Positions 20,221 to 29,627 of a stretch of 64,000 nt of DNA are shown one piece after another (the stretch's first letter is position 1; every line of letters begins with the position of its first letter). The stretch comes from Bacillus aquiflavi (GTDB taxonomy: Bacteria; Bacillota; Bacilli; Bacillales; Cytobacillaceae), in NCBI RefSeq assembly GCF_019915265.1, contig NZ_CP082780.1:3653501-3717500 (forward strand), written 5' to 3'. Below the pieces are notes generated by a model. That model was given only the letters and a program-made list of their open reading frames with translations, did no database searches and was not told where the DNA came from. The position numbers and the translations under genes are program-made.

Positions 20221-23163
20221 ATGAACGACAAATTTTCTTTTTTAAATCAATTGCTCTTTCAGTTTCGCCATAGTGAATTAAGTGAAAGAGTCGCAAAAGA
20301 ACATGATTATCCAGAAGCAAAAAGCCATCTCGTTGATCAGCTTATGAGGGAACATATTGAGAGTGGTATCTTTGCTTTAAAAAGTTTTATTAGCTTTTTG
20401 GATATATCTCAAGTACCAGTTGAACAAGACCACATTGAATATGCTTGTCTGGCTTATGTTCTCCATGATATTCATAAAGTGGAAGAATCAAAAGGAGGAA
20501 GTGTCTATGCGCAATCACTAGACGAATTTGACCATTGGCGAGAACAATTACAGCAAAAAAAACTAAAAATTCCTTCTGCATTTTTACGTCTCGCCGGTGT
20601 GTCACGTTTTTCAGGGAAGTATGGTGATTTTTCAGTATTACCACCTGGGATTGATTGGAATTACATACGCTCTCTGGTTAAAATGATGGATCGGGCTGCT
20701 TCAATAATATCAATTCGGGAGTTTCTAGAAGGTAAAGGATTATCCTCATTACGTCAGTCACTAATGGAGTTGTTTCCTCCTTCATTACAACGAAAGCTCT
20801 GTCTTGAATATCATTATATTGAGGAAACAAGAGGATTATTAACAAATCGCTTGCATCAAACAGTAACTCAGTTAATGAAAGAATCCGGGTACTATCCATG
20901 GCTCTTTTTTTCAGATGGAACCCTGTATATTAAAATAAATCAAGAAGCTGAAAAAACAATTCCTAACAAAGAATTATGGATTAATGAGTTGGTGTCTGTT
21001 TTTTATAAAGAATTAGCTGAACAACAGAATATAAATGAAGAGGTATTGCTTGATCGATCAACATTGCAGCTTCAAACATACGGCTATCTGATTTTGTCAT
21101 CTACAGATCGATTATTAAAAACGTTAAATAAATTATTTGTAAAGCCATCTAATTCAGTTAAGAAATTTCCTGAAGATAAATTCAGCTTATCGCAATTAAA
21201 AAAATACAATTGTCAGACAGTCGATGAACTTTTCAAGAAAATGCTCGGGGAAATTCCCGAATTAACATCAGACTTTCGTGAAAAATGGTTTTATCACGCC
21301 AGACTGTTTAAGGTGTTATTAAATGTCATTCGACAACTTGACGATAAAAACCATAAGGAAGCGTACTTCATTTTAGCTGATGCCTTGAATTGTCAGGCAG
21401 CAAACGATATTTATTCAAACATTCAAAACATATCAATCAGCCGTCGGTTTGATGATACGATTTGGTTATCCTATTACTATTTAATATCGGTAAAAGTGAA
21501 TGATAGATCAGCAAGAGAATTACCTCTGTTTGATTTATATGAATTTACAATAATTCGTTTAAAAGATAGATTAGCCCAATTAATTAGCCGTGAAAAAGTG
21601 AATAGTTTTGTAGAAGAAAAATTAAAAATTTCAGATGATTTAAAAAAATATATCAACGAACAGCTTGTATTTAGTAGTGATAAACAACGCTCATTTGCAT
21701 TACTGAACAAAAAGGAGCTATTGAAAAAACGTACAGGAAGTCAAAAGAGGATTTGTAATATTTGCAATAGAGACATTATACCTAAAGCAGAACCTAAGGC
21801 GAAAGCTGCAATTATTGATGATGATATCCAAGTGTTTTCGAACAGACTGTTGCCTAAAATTAAAAATGTTAGTGCATTACATTGGTGCCCAGTCTGTCAG
21901 CTGGAGTTTATTTTAAGAAAAGTGTTCGCATTTGAACAACCAGGAGAAAGAAGTTATTCAAAAAGGCTTTACTTATATGTATTTCCCACATATCAGTTGA
22001 CTTCTGATCGCTTTTTAGAATTAGAGGAAAATATACGACATGATCATTGTTATATAAATGTTCGTTCACTTGGTAAAGATCAAGAAACGTGGCAAAGCGT
22101 TTTTTTACAACCGAGCTGGGACGATGAAACAGTACGTGAGTATTTATTAGATCACTTTAATGATAGAGAGAGATTATTAAATGAGCAACTAGAAGAAAAT
22201 GGACGGTTATATTCCACTGGAGATTTAGTGAAAATGAGTGAACTTTCCAATTATATAATGGTGACTTACGACTGTTATAGTTCTAGTGAATTGCGGACGA
22301 AAGAAGAAGTTTGGATGAAAGCAGCAACTTTAGCTTGTTCCCTTAATGTACTATACGGTTTTCGCATATATGTAACAGCGCGACCATTTTTCACAATGTC
22401 TAACATTGATGAACTTGTTTATGCTGTCCATCTAGATTCTCCACCGTTAAAAGTTCAGCAGCAATTTCATACTAAGCCTTCTGCACTTGGAGAAGGAATA
22501 CCTGTTAAATACATACGAGATGCGGTTCAAACAATCGCATCCTTATGGGAAATGAACCAACACTTACATCCGACTGTAAGAGGAAAGTTTATGACAGATA
22601 AAGACATATCTAGTTTATTACGATTAGTGCAAATCCACCCTTTACCAGGAGCTCATGTGGTAAAACGAGCATTAAGTGAGAGACATAAAATCCCTGAATT
22701 ATTAAGAAAAGCTGTTATTTGGTGGTCAAATGAGAAAGGAGAGAAAAAGTGGATGAATTTAGCTCAAGCTATTGCTGAAGCGTCTTTTAAGCTTTATATC
22801 CCTAATTCCAAATCTGATGGACGAGCCCATCGTTATGAGAATTTATTTCGAACTGTCATTAAAAGTATTAAGAACGGGGCTGAGTTTGATGAAATATGTG
22901 GTACAGTCATTAAACGTCTTGAGCGACTAAAAAAAGATCAAAAACAAGGAAGAATAATGAAATTCTCTAACGAAGATGTTAAAAAACTTGTTGAGGCTAT
23001 TTATATTGACTTCTATCAAAAAGAATGTAAAGGTAATTTATTTAAATTAAATCAACGTGTAAACCAATTAGCTGATGGGATTTATTTTGTAATGCATGAG
23101 CTTGTACAAAATTATTGGAAAAACAAACAGAATGAGGAGTGTGTAATGAATGAAAATAAATGA
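20221..23163 (+). CDS. cas10d: Type I-D CRISPR large subunit Cas10d with HD nuclease domain
   Basis: Signature protein of subtype I-D, 980 residues. It is the large subunit of the interference complex and carries the HD nuclease that other type I systems keep in Cas3. The HD pair is in YVLHDIHKVEES (H82-D83). A Cys4 zinc ribbon is formed by CNIC near residues 511-514 and CPVC near 556-559. I do not see an intact GGDD palm motif, as is usual for Cas10d. The ATG at 20221 follows AAAGGAAGG; an overlapping ATG at 20216 leads straight to a stop. The end overlaps csc2 by 14 bases. An internal start near codon 845 may yield the small subunit. Confidence 0.95.
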   Translation: MNDKFSFLNQLLFQFRHSELSERVAKEHDYPEAKSHLVDQLMREHIESGIFALKSFISFLDISQVPVEQDHIEYACLAYVLHDIHKVEESKGGSVYAQSLDEFDHWREQLQQKKLKIPSAFLRLAGVSRFSGKYGDFSVLPPGIDWNYIRSLVKMMDRAASIISIREFLEGKGLSSLRQSLMELFPPSLQRKLCLEYHYIEETRGLLTNRLHQTVTQLMKESGYYPWLFFSDGTLYIKINQEAEKTIPNKELWINELVSVFYKELAEQQNINEEVLLDRSTLQLQTYGYLILSSTDRLLKTLNKLFVKPSNSVKKFPEDKFSLSQLKKYNCQTVDELFKKMLGEIPELTSDFREKWFYHARLFKVLLNVIRQLDDKNHKEAYFILADALNCQAANDIYSNIQNISISRRFDDTIWLSYYYLISVKVNDRSARELPLFDLYEFTIIRLKDRLAQLISREKVNSFVEEKLKISDDLKKYINEQLVFSSDKQRSFALLNKKELLKKRTGSQKRICNICNRDIIPKAEPKAKAAIIDDDIQVFSNRLLPKIKNVSALHWCPVCQLEFILRKVFAFEQPGERSYSKRLYLYVFPTYQLTSDRFLELEENIRHDHCYINVRSLGKDQETWQSVFLQPSWDDETVREYLLDHFNDRERLLNEQLEENGRLYSTGDLVKMSELSNYIMVTYDCYSSSELRTKEEVWMKAATLACSLNVLYGFRIYVTARPFFTMSNIDELVYAVHLDSPPLKVQQQFHTKPSALGEGIPVKYIRDAVQTIASLWEMNQHLHPTVRGKFMTDKDISSLLRLVQIHPLPGAHVVKRALSERHKIPELLRKAVIWWSNEKGEKKWMNLAQAIAEASFKLYIPNSKSDGRAHRYENLFRTVIKSIKNGAEFDEICGTVIKRLERLKKDQKQGRIMKFSNEDVKKLVEAIYIDFYQKECKGNLFKLNQRVNQLADGIYFVMHELVQNYWKNKQNEECVMNENK
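22753..23163 (+). CDS. Candidate Cas11d small subunit from an internal start in cas10d
   Basis: An in-frame ATG at 22753 (codon 845 of cas10d) is preceded by AAGGAG at 22736-22741, an 11-base spacing. Translation from here gives 136 residues, basic and predicted largely helical (LAQAIAEASFKLYI, FRTVIKSIKNG, KKLVEAIYIDFYQKE). In studied type I-D systems the small subunit Cas11d is made by independent translation of the 3' end of cas10d, and no separate small-subunit gene exists here. This site fits that model. A later ATG at 22957 is also in frame but gives only 68 residues. Confidence 0.6.
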   Translation: MNLAQAIAEASFKLYIPNSKSDGRAHRYENLFRTVIKSIKNGAEFDEICGTVIKRLERLKKDQKQGRIMKFSNEDVKKLVEAIYIDFYQKECKGNLFKLNQRVNQLADGIYFVMHELVQNYWKNKQNEECVMNENK

Positions 23164-24118
23164 GTTAAAGTTTTTACCTAAAATTAATGAATATGTTGTT
23201 AGTGAAGTTCCGCTTGCTCCGTTAAACCGAAAAATAGGCTTTGTTGTTCTTCGGGAATTAGCCTCAACCGCAGTTTTAACGACAGAAGGACAAACCCTTG
23301 ATGTAGAAGCAGTGAGAGCTGGGAAAAAATCAAGTGAATTAATGTCAAGGGTTGTGCTACAGAAACGAAAACAGGTAGCTCCAGAAAGACGAACAGGACG
23401 AGCTTTTAATCGTCAATATGGATTAGCTGAAGAAAAATGTGAATATATGAAGGGGATGTGTGGTAAATGTCCTGACTGTTTATTATATGGTTTTGCAGCT
23501 ACAAGTGGAGAAGGCTCACAGCGATCCCGTATACTCACAGATTCTGCTTTTTCTATTCGCAACTATGAACAAATCCAACGGACAATTACATTAAATGCGA
23601 TAGAAGATACAACAAAGGGTGGTGTATCAGGAAGTGCCTTTGCCGAAAGGGAGCATGTTCGTCCCCAAGTATTTTTCCCGACGATTGAGACTGCAGTTGA
23701 TGTAACATATGCAGAGTTAATATACATTTTGAATAATATATTAACGACGACACGTTACGGAGCAGAGGCGAATCGTCAAGGCTTCGTTCATAATCATTTA
23801 GTAGCTATCGTCTTAAGTAATACGGAGGTTACCTCAAATTTGTCAATTACTCAATCCGTTTTTGATAAATTAGTAGATAAATATGGTGAAGACGTCACTG
23901 AACTTCCTCTTGAAAGAGATACTCTACTAAATTTAACCGTTCAGTCTATAAAACAAGCTAGTGAGCAAGTATTTGCGCCAGTAACAATTATAGACGGCGA
24001 GGAACTATCTGAAATATTGTCCGAGTTACGTGCATTTCTTAAAGACAATAAGGGGGTACAAGAGTGGCTGAAGCAGCTCAAAAGCGATCACGACGCTTCT
24101 CTGAAAAGAAGATCATAG
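23150..24118 (+). CDS. csc2: Type I-D backbone protein Cas7d (Csc2)
   Basis: Forms the helical backbone that holds the crRNA in the type I-D complex. The 322-residue protein matches Csc2 in the N-terminal RAMP-like part, in a Cys-rich insert CEYMKGMCGKCPDCLLYGF (four Cys, likely zinc-binding), in GGVSGSAFAEREHVRPQVFF and in TTTRYGAEANRQGFVHN. The start overlaps cas10d, and AATGAGGAGTG supplies the ribosome-binding site. The 3' end overlaps csc1 by 55 bases. Confidence 0.94.
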   Translation: MKINELKFLPKINEYVVSEVPLAPLNRKIGFVVLRELASTAVLTTEGQTLDVEAVRAGKKSSELMSRVVLQKRKQVAPERRTGRAFNRQYGLAEEKCEYMKGMCGKCPDCLLYGFAATSGEGSQRSRILTDSAFSIRNYEQIQRTITLNAIEDTTKGGVSGSAFAEREHVRPQVFFPTIETAVDVTYAELIYILNNILTTTRYGAEANRQGFVHNHLVAIVLSNTEVTSNLSITQSVFDKLVDKYGEDVTELPLERDTLLNLTVQSIKQASEQVFAPVTIIDGEELSEILSELRAFLKDNKGVQEWLKQLKSDHDASLKRRS

Positions 24119-24780
24119 AAAAGAAATATGCATATTTATTAAATATTTATACAGAAGATTATGTCTTTTTTGCTAGTGCAGAAAAGGGTAAAGTAGCAGA
24201 GACATTCCCGCTTGTTCATAATTATGCTTTAACTTATGCACTTGGTTTCACAACTGCTCCTTACTATTTTAAAGAACAATTACCGAAGTATGAAGAACAA
24301 CTCGATTTGTTAAATGAAAAAGGAATATATGTATATCCTGCTTGGCAACAAAAAGGAATGAGACGTTTAATCCAGTACAACACTACAGATGAGGGATATT
24401 TGTCTGTTCGGGGACAAAGTATGGGGATTCCCAATTGGGGGTTTATTAAGGCAATCGGGCCAGGATCTCTATTTACGACGATAGTGCTCAGTTCTAGCCC
24501 ATTGGAATTTCCAACATATATACGTCTAGGAAAATGGATGTCGTTATGTAAAGTCTCAGTTTCTGAGCTAAGTATTCAATCGGCTAATCGGAAAGCCTCA
24601 GACATGCTTTTAAATGTCAATGACTTAGTTTCATTACCAAACTACTTTATTTCATTTTATAATATGCTACCTTCAAGATTACTTAAAGGGGCTGAATGGG
24701 AGAAAGCTATCGATGGATATGTAGTAGAACTTGATCACTTCTCTTACTTTTGTCCAGAGAGCTGTTATTTTTATCATTAA
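24064..24780 (+). CDS. csc1: Type I-D protein Cas5d (Csc1)
   Basis: Binds the 5' handle of the crRNA in the type I-D complex. The 238 residues carry Csc1 features: VFFASAEKGKVAETFPLVHNYALTYALG, then ISFYNMLPSRLLKGAEWEKA near the C-terminus. The only available start is GTG 24064, behind AAGGGGGTAC, deep inside csc2. It gives about 20 extra residues before the family's usual N-terminus (YAYLLNIYTE). A hairpin of terminator type follows at once. Confidence 0.92.
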   Translation: MAEAAQKRSRRFSEKKIIEKKYAYLLNIYTEDYVFFASAEKGKVAETFPLVHNYALTYALGFTTAPYYFKEQLPKYEEQLDLLNEKGIYVYPAWQQKGMRRLIQYNTTDEGYLSVRGQSMGIPNWGFIKAIGPGSLFTTIVLSSSPLEFPTYIRLGKWMSLCKVSVSELSIQSANRKASDMLLNVNDLVSLPNYFISFYNMLPSRLLKGAEWEKAIDGYVVELDHFSYFCPESCYFYH

Positions 24781-24813
24781 AGAGAGCCGGTGATTTTTGC
24801 CGGCTCTTTAATT
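24779..24813 (+). terminator. Hairpin between csc1 and cas3'
   Basis: AGAGCCGG at 24784-24791 and CCGGCTCT at 24800-24807 form an 8-bp GC-rich stem followed by TTTAATT. It lies between effector genes and the helicase/adaptation genes, so it may lower transcription of cas3'-cas4-cas1-cas2-cas6 relative to the effector genes. Confidence 0.65.
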
Positions 24814-24832
24814 AAAAGGAGGATGATAAAGC

Positions 24833-26959
24833 ATGTATCACCTACGGGCAGAGCGAGCGTTTACATATGATAAACCTTTTATGAATGAAATAAATCCGTA
24901 TGCACACCAGTACGTGCAACTTGAATTAATTAGAAAAGCGTTTGCGGAGAAGAAAAATGTTGTCATTTGGAATGAAGCAATGACAGGAGCTGGTAAAACA
25001 CTTGCAAACTATAGTTACTTAGCTGAACAAAAGGATGTTAAGGCGATTGGGGTTTATCCAGTAAATGAACTTGTAAAGGATCAATTTTTAAGTTTGGAGG
25101 AAAATTTGCCGAAAGATTCATTTGAAGAATTTGTTGTTTGGACGAGTGAGGAACTAAATTTAATAAAAGAACAGTGTGAAACAAGATTACAGCAATTGAA
25201 AAGACTAAGTGGACGTTTTTCAAAAGCTATTTTAACAAATCCAGATTATTTAACCTTAATTGCCCAAGAACGTTTATTCGCACCTAAATTATTGCGTGGA
25301 GATAAACATGAGTTATTTCATCAACTTGCAGTTAATTACCGTCTGCAAATTTTCGATGAGTTTCATTTATATAGCATAACTGAAATGAATTTAATTGCTC
25401 AATGGATTGCATTGCTTACGTCTTTTTATAAAGAAATGTCATATGTGTTTGTGTTTTCTTCTGCAACACCGAATGAATATTTTGAGCAATTAATTAGTAA
25501 TGCTGGGCTGGAAATTTGGAAAGTTAAAGATGAGATTGACAAATGGGAAAGCGAACAGAAAGATACAAAGATAGCTGAAAGAATTTTTCTTGAACCACTT
25601 CGGTTACAACTAATTGGAACCTCGCTCGCACAATGGAATACAAGTGAAAAGCTTAAAGATTATTGGGAAACATTTGAACATAATTATTTAGTCCATTTTC
25701 CTGATGCAAAAGGGTTAATTGTATTTGATTCTATTTATGAAGCAGAGGAAGTAGCTCGCTTTCTTAAGAGTAAAGGATATGATGTAGGAGAAGTACATGG
25801 GTTATCGGAACGTGAACAAGGAAAAAGCAGGGCTGCTCTGGGAAAACAAATTACAGTAGCGACGGCAACGATAGAAGTTGGAGTAGATTTTAAAGATGAT
25901 ATTCATAAAGATTATATTATTTTTGAAGCGCGTAACCCAGGAAGTTTTATGCAAAGACTAGGTAGGATTGGCCGGGGGAAACGTAAAAAACCTAATCCTT
26001 TATTATATGCAATTGCTTTTGTTCCAGAATATGTCGAAGAGTTTATAAATAATCGAGCCGATCAAGATTTAGATCGCAGCACATTAAAATCTTTAGTGAT
26101 TAGCGGGTATGATAAGACAGAAAATTTTAGTAATTTTATTGAAAAAACAGGTGGCATGATGCTTCTTCATTCCGAATATTTTTATGCGAGTCAGTTTCTT
26201 GATGAAAGCGAAAAGCTAGATTATCAAACAAAAATGAAGAAACTAATTGAGAATATGTATCATATTGCCTATGAAGAACAACGACAACGGTATCGGACTT
26301 GGCGAAATGATAAACTGATCGAACCCCTTCTTTCATTTCGAGGACAAAATATGTTAGAGAGTTTAGAGTTTAAAGAACTAGATCGTGAAGAAACTTTCTA
26401 TCCCGATTTGTGGTTTTGGGAAGAAAATACTGATCATTTTCCACTTAAAAAATATGATTATTCTTATATTTTTAGAAACTATCATTTTTACTTTGTAACA
26501 AAAGAAGAATTGTTGGAACGATTGAAAAAATATGACCAATCGAAATTAATGCAATATGAAAACCAGATGAAGCGTTATCCTGCCCTTGGTTACGCTGTTC
26601 TTACAAAACGACGGGACCGAGCTGATCGAGTTTCTTTTTACTGGGATTTAAGTTTTCGAATTCGCTCACACATTGATGGGGAAGTAACACGAACTGCAAA
26701 TATGCAATTAGCAAGCGAGGATCCTAGTTTAAATTTACAACTTCAACGACTTAATCGGCAATGGAAGGCTAAAAAAAAATCGTGGATTATATATGTATCT
26801 TCAGAGGAACCTTATCAATTACAAAGACGATATAAGCTTCCACCAATGTTCAGAATCTATCAAGCAAGATATCGCAACAGGAAAATGTCTGTATCATTTA
26901 ACATTGATGCTTTTAAGCTATGGAGTGTTTGCGAGCGTATTCGAAGCGACGTTATTTAA
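24833..26959 (+). CDS. cas3: Type I-D helicase Cas3' (no HD domain)
   Basis: A 708-residue superfamily 2 helicase that unwinds target DNA after Cascade binding. The Walker A loop is TGAGKT (51-56), the Walker B/DEAD-box equivalent is IFDEFH near residue 175, motif III is FSSATP near 210, and motif VI is QRLGRIGRGKR near 373. There is no HD nuclease domain at the N-terminus, which agrees with subtype I-D, where the HD domain resides in Cas10d. It starts at ATG 24833 behind AAAGGAGGATG. cas4 follows after 18 bases. Confidence 0.94.
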   Translation: MYHLRAERAFTYDKPFMNEINPYAHQYVQLELIRKAFAEKKNVVIWNEAMTGAGKTLANYSYLAEQKDVKAIGVYPVNELVKDQFLSLEENLPKDSFEEFVVWTSEELNLIKEQCETRLQQLKRLSGRFSKAILTNPDYLTLIAQERLFAPKLLRGDKHELFHQLAVNYRLQIFDEFHLYSITEMNLIAQWIALLTSFYKEMSYVFVFSSATPNEYFEQLISNAGLEIWKVKDEIDKWESEQKDTKIAERIFLEPLRLQLIGTSLAQWNTSEKLKDYWETFEHNYLVHFPDAKGLIVFDSIYEAEEVARFLKSKGYDVGEVHGLSEREQGKSRAALGKQITVATATIEVGVDFKDDIHKDYIIFEARNPGSFMQRLGRIGRGKRKKPNPLLYAIAFVPEYVEEFINNRADQDLDRSTLKSLVISGYDKTENFSNFIEKTGGMMLLHSEYFYASQFLDESEKLDYQTKMKKLIENMYHIAYEEQRQRYRTWRNDKLIEPLLSFRGQNMLESLEFKELDREETFYPDLWFWEENTDHFPLKKYDYSYIFRNYHFYFVTKEELLERLKKYDQSKLMQYENQMKRYPALGYAVLTKRRDRADRVSFYWDLSFRIRSHIDGEVTRTANMQLASEDPSLNLQLQRLNRQWKAKKKSWIIYVSSEEPYQLQRRYKLPPMFRIYQARYRNRKMSVSFNIDAFKLWSVCERIRSDVI

Positions 26960-26977
26960 AGAAGGGGATTATATAAG

Positions 26978-27571
26978 ATGGAAGTTCAAGCAAGTGCTAT
27001 CACTGCATATGCATTTTGCCCTAGGCGCTGTTATTATGAGTATGTTGATCATGTCTTTTTTGACAATGTGTATACAAAACATGGTTCATTATTACATCAA
27101 CATGTTGATAAAGAAGGAATTGAAAGTAGGGATAATCGTCTATTAACTCGTTCTTTATATCTATTCTCTGAAAAATACCAACTTTCAGTTAGATGTGATG
27201 TAGTAGAGGAAAGGGATGGTAAAGTATATCCTGTTGAGTACAAACGAGGAAAGGATGGAGATTGGAAAAATAACTTGCTTCAACTTTGTGCTCAAGCAAT
27301 TGCTTTGGAGGAATATACTAAAAACACAATTAAAAAAGGGTACTTATATTTTTACGGATCAAATAAACGGCGGGAGGTTGAGTTTAATGAACAATTACGA
27401 CAAGAGACGATAACAGTCATTAAAAAGATTAGGGATTTAGATAAACAAGAAAAGCCTCCAAAGGGGATTAATGATCCGAGACGATGTTCCTTCTGTAGTT
27501 TGTTTGACTATTGTATGCCGTTTGAGACAGAAAAGCTGAAAGGTGAGATCGATTGGGAACGTTATATATAA
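26978..27571 (+). CDS. cas4: CRISPR-associated exonuclease Cas4
   Basis: RecB-family nuclease with a 4Fe-4S cluster that trims prespacers and checks the PAM during adaptation. Of its 197 residues the N-terminal CPRRCYYEY and the C-terminal RRCSFCSLFDYC supply the cluster cysteines. The nuclease core shows KHGSLLHQHVDKEG, VRCDVVEE and YPVEYKRGK (Asp, Glu and Lys of motifs II-III). It starts at ATG behind AAGGGG and its end overlaps the reconstructed start of cas1. Confidence 0.94.
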   Translation: MEVQASAITAYAFCPRRCYYEYVDHVFFDNVYTKHGSLLHQHVDKEGIESRDNRLLTRSLYLFSEKYQLSVRCDVVEERDGKVYPVEYKRGKDGDWKNNLLQLCAQAIALEEYTKNTIKKGYLYFYGSNKRREVEFNEQLRQETITVIKKIRDLDKQEKPPKGINDPRRCSFCSLFDYCMPFETEKLKGEIDWERYI

Positions 27572-28551
27572 CAGAACCGTAGTGTTTTATTCGTAAAGAA
27601 TCAGAAAGGCTTAAGATCTTTAAGGAGAAAAAATTAATCCGTGACATTCGTGTAAATGATTATAAACGTATATATGTTCATGATTCCTCAACTCTTACGA
27701 CAGATGCTATTGAATTACTAATTGAAAAAGAGATTACACTTGTCTATTTTAAAGGGTCAAGATTTCTTTGTCGAGTAGTAGGTCCAGAAAATAAAAATGT
27801 AACATTAAGAATTGCACAGGTAAAAGCACATCTTGACACGGAACGAACATTTAAAATTGCTAAAAATATTATTATGGCTAAAGTGATCAATACACGTACA
27901 AGCCTACAAAGATATTATCGTAATAATAAGTATGATCAAGTTAAAAAAGTGATTGATTTGTTAAAAGTTGTTATTAAAAAGATAGAATCTTCATCCACTA
28001 TAGATGAAGCACGTGGACTTGAAGGTTTAGCGGCGAAAAATTATTTTTTTGTGTTCCCGCTTTTAGTAAAGAATCGTGCTACTATTCGATTTAATGGTCG
28101 TTCTAAACGTCCTGCTAAGGATGAGGTGAATGTACTTTTAAATTATGGCTATGGTATTTTACGTGCAGAAATGACAAGTGCATTAAGTGCAGTTGGACTT
28201 GACCCTTATATAGGTTTCTTGCATAGAGAAAGATATGGTCGAGAATCTCTTTCATTAGACTTGATGGAAGAATTTCGTTCGGTTTTTGTCGACAATCTTG
28301 TATTACGTTTGGTGAATCAACCAATTATTAGGAAAGAGGACTTTTTTCATGAGCATGGATCAATACGTATGAAAACAAGCACTATAAAACGTTTTTTACA
28401 AGAAATTGAAAAGCGGAGATTAACGGAAGTTACTCACCAATTAATGAAGAAAAAAATGACCTATAGAGAGATCTTTCATACACAAGCTTTACTTCTTGCT
28501 AAAACGATAAGGGGAGAATTAGAAGAGTATCATCCATTTCTAGTAAAATAA
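27553..28551 (+). pseudogene. cas1: CRISPR integrase Cas1, interrupted by an in-frame TAG
   Basis: The reading frame starts at TTG 27553, inside the end of cas4, with GTLYITEP. A TAG at 27580-27582 follows, then CFIRKESERLKIFKEKK continues in the same frame to 28551, giving about 332 residues, the size of a full Cas1. The catalytic half is intact: EGLAAKNYF (Glu), GFLHRERYGRESLSLDLMEEF (His and Asp). Without readthrough the next ATG is 27874, which would drop the whole N-terminal beta domain. Either a fresh nonsense mutation or a base error explains it; the array suggests past activity. Confidence 0.85.
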
Positions 28552-28569
28552 TATTAGGAGACTATTATA

Positions 28570-28845
28570 ATGAAAAGGATTGTTACATATGATATCGGTA
28601 ATGATAAGCGAAGAAACAAAATATTTAAACTACTAAAAGACTACGGTCAATGGGTTCAATATTCCGTTTTTGAGTTAGAAATTGATAATGTGAAGTGGAT
28701 AGAGTTAGAGTTTGCATTAAATTCAATAATAACTAAAGAAGATTCTCTTTGTGTATACCCACTTTGTCAATCATGTACAAAGAGGGTATACTATGCTGGA
28801 ACATTAAGATACCAGTTAGAAGAGGAGAATAATGCAATTATTTAA
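28570..28845 (+). CDS. cas2: CRISPR adaptation protein Cas2
   Basis: A 91-residue ferredoxin-like protein that joins Cas1 in the spacer-integration complex. It begins MKRIVTYDIGNDKRRNK, with the conserved Asp at position 8, and includes QWVQYSVFELEID, the typical second strand region. The ATG follows TTAGGAGAC. It lies 18 bases after cas1 and 17 before cas6. Confidence 0.95.
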   Translation: MKRIVTYDIGNDKRRNKIFKLLKDYGQWVQYSVFELEIDNVKWIELEFALNSIITKEDSLCVYPLCQSCTKRVYYAGTLRYQLEEENNAII

Positions 28846-28862
28846 TTAAGAAGGAATGAACA

Positions 28863-29627
28863 ATGATGTATGTTATGACACTAGATACCCATTTAAGGAA
28901 AAAAGTCAATTTTCCAGGGCCGTTTACAAGGCAATTACACGCATTTCTATTAAAGATGATTAAAGGAGTAAATCCTATTTTATCTAAACAATTGCATGAT
29001 TCAAAAGAAAAAACATCATTTGCAATTTTTGTTGGTAGTAGAAGTAGTATTAAAATTTGTAGTACTGATAGAGAGGTCATTACTTGTCTTCAAACCTCTT
29101 TTTTAGATAACCCAATGATCAATGTGGAAACAGAAACATTTAAAATTAACGAAATTCATGTAAAAAAGAGATTATTATCAGAGTCAATGCAGCTATTAGA
29201 TGACGTGAAAAATTTAAAAATAGAGTTTCAAACGCCAACTGCATTCACACATTCAGGAAAATATTATATTTTACCTGAACCAAAAAGAATATTTTCAAGC
29301 GCCTTAAAAACCTATAATCAAAGTGAGGAAACTACTGAACAATTAATATGGGATGATTTATTGCCAATAATAGATAAATTAGTTATGATTGATATTAATA
29401 TTAAATCTAAACCCATTTCCTATGGTAGATTCACAGTAAATGGTTTTGTAGGGAAAATAATTTGGAACATTAATAATTTAACGAGAGAAGAAAAAAGGTT
29501 CCTTTCCATGCTATTAACATGTATGCAAGTAATGGGAGTGGGAACAAAAACGACATGGGGTATGGGGAAAATTTATGCGACCACCACATGCGTCGGAAAA
29601 TCCACTGGAGGTGCTCGGAAGCGTTAA
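28863..29627 (+). CDS. cas6: CRISPR pre-crRNA endoribonuclease Cas6
   Basis: Cuts the repeat hairpins in the long array transcript. The 254-residue RAMP protein starts with a strand MYVMTLDTHLRKKVNFPGPF and ends with the glycine-rich loop MGVGTKTTWGMGKI, diagnostic of the family. Histidines near the N-terminus (residues 9 and 26) could serve in catalysis. It is the last cas gene, 125 bases before the first repeat. In many I-D loci cas6 lies beside csc1, so its place after cas2 is less usual. Confidence 0.92.
   Translation: MMYVMTLDTHLRKKVNFPGPFTRQLHAFLLKMIKGVNPILSKQLHDSKEKTSFAIFVGSRSSIKICSTDREVITCLQTSFLDNPMINVETETFKINEIHVKKRLLSESMQLLDDVKNLKIEFQTPTAFTHSGKYYILPEPKRIFSSALKTYNQSEETTEQLIWDDLLPIIDKLVMIDINIKSKPISYGRFTVNGFVGKIIWNINNLTREEKRFLSMLLTCMQVMGVGTKTTWGMGKIYATTTCVGKSTGGARKR

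Noticed and set aside
26793-27146. 117-codon plus-strand frame across the cas3'-cas4 junction
   Set aside because: It is a shadow frame over two well-supported cas genes and has no ribosome-binding site.
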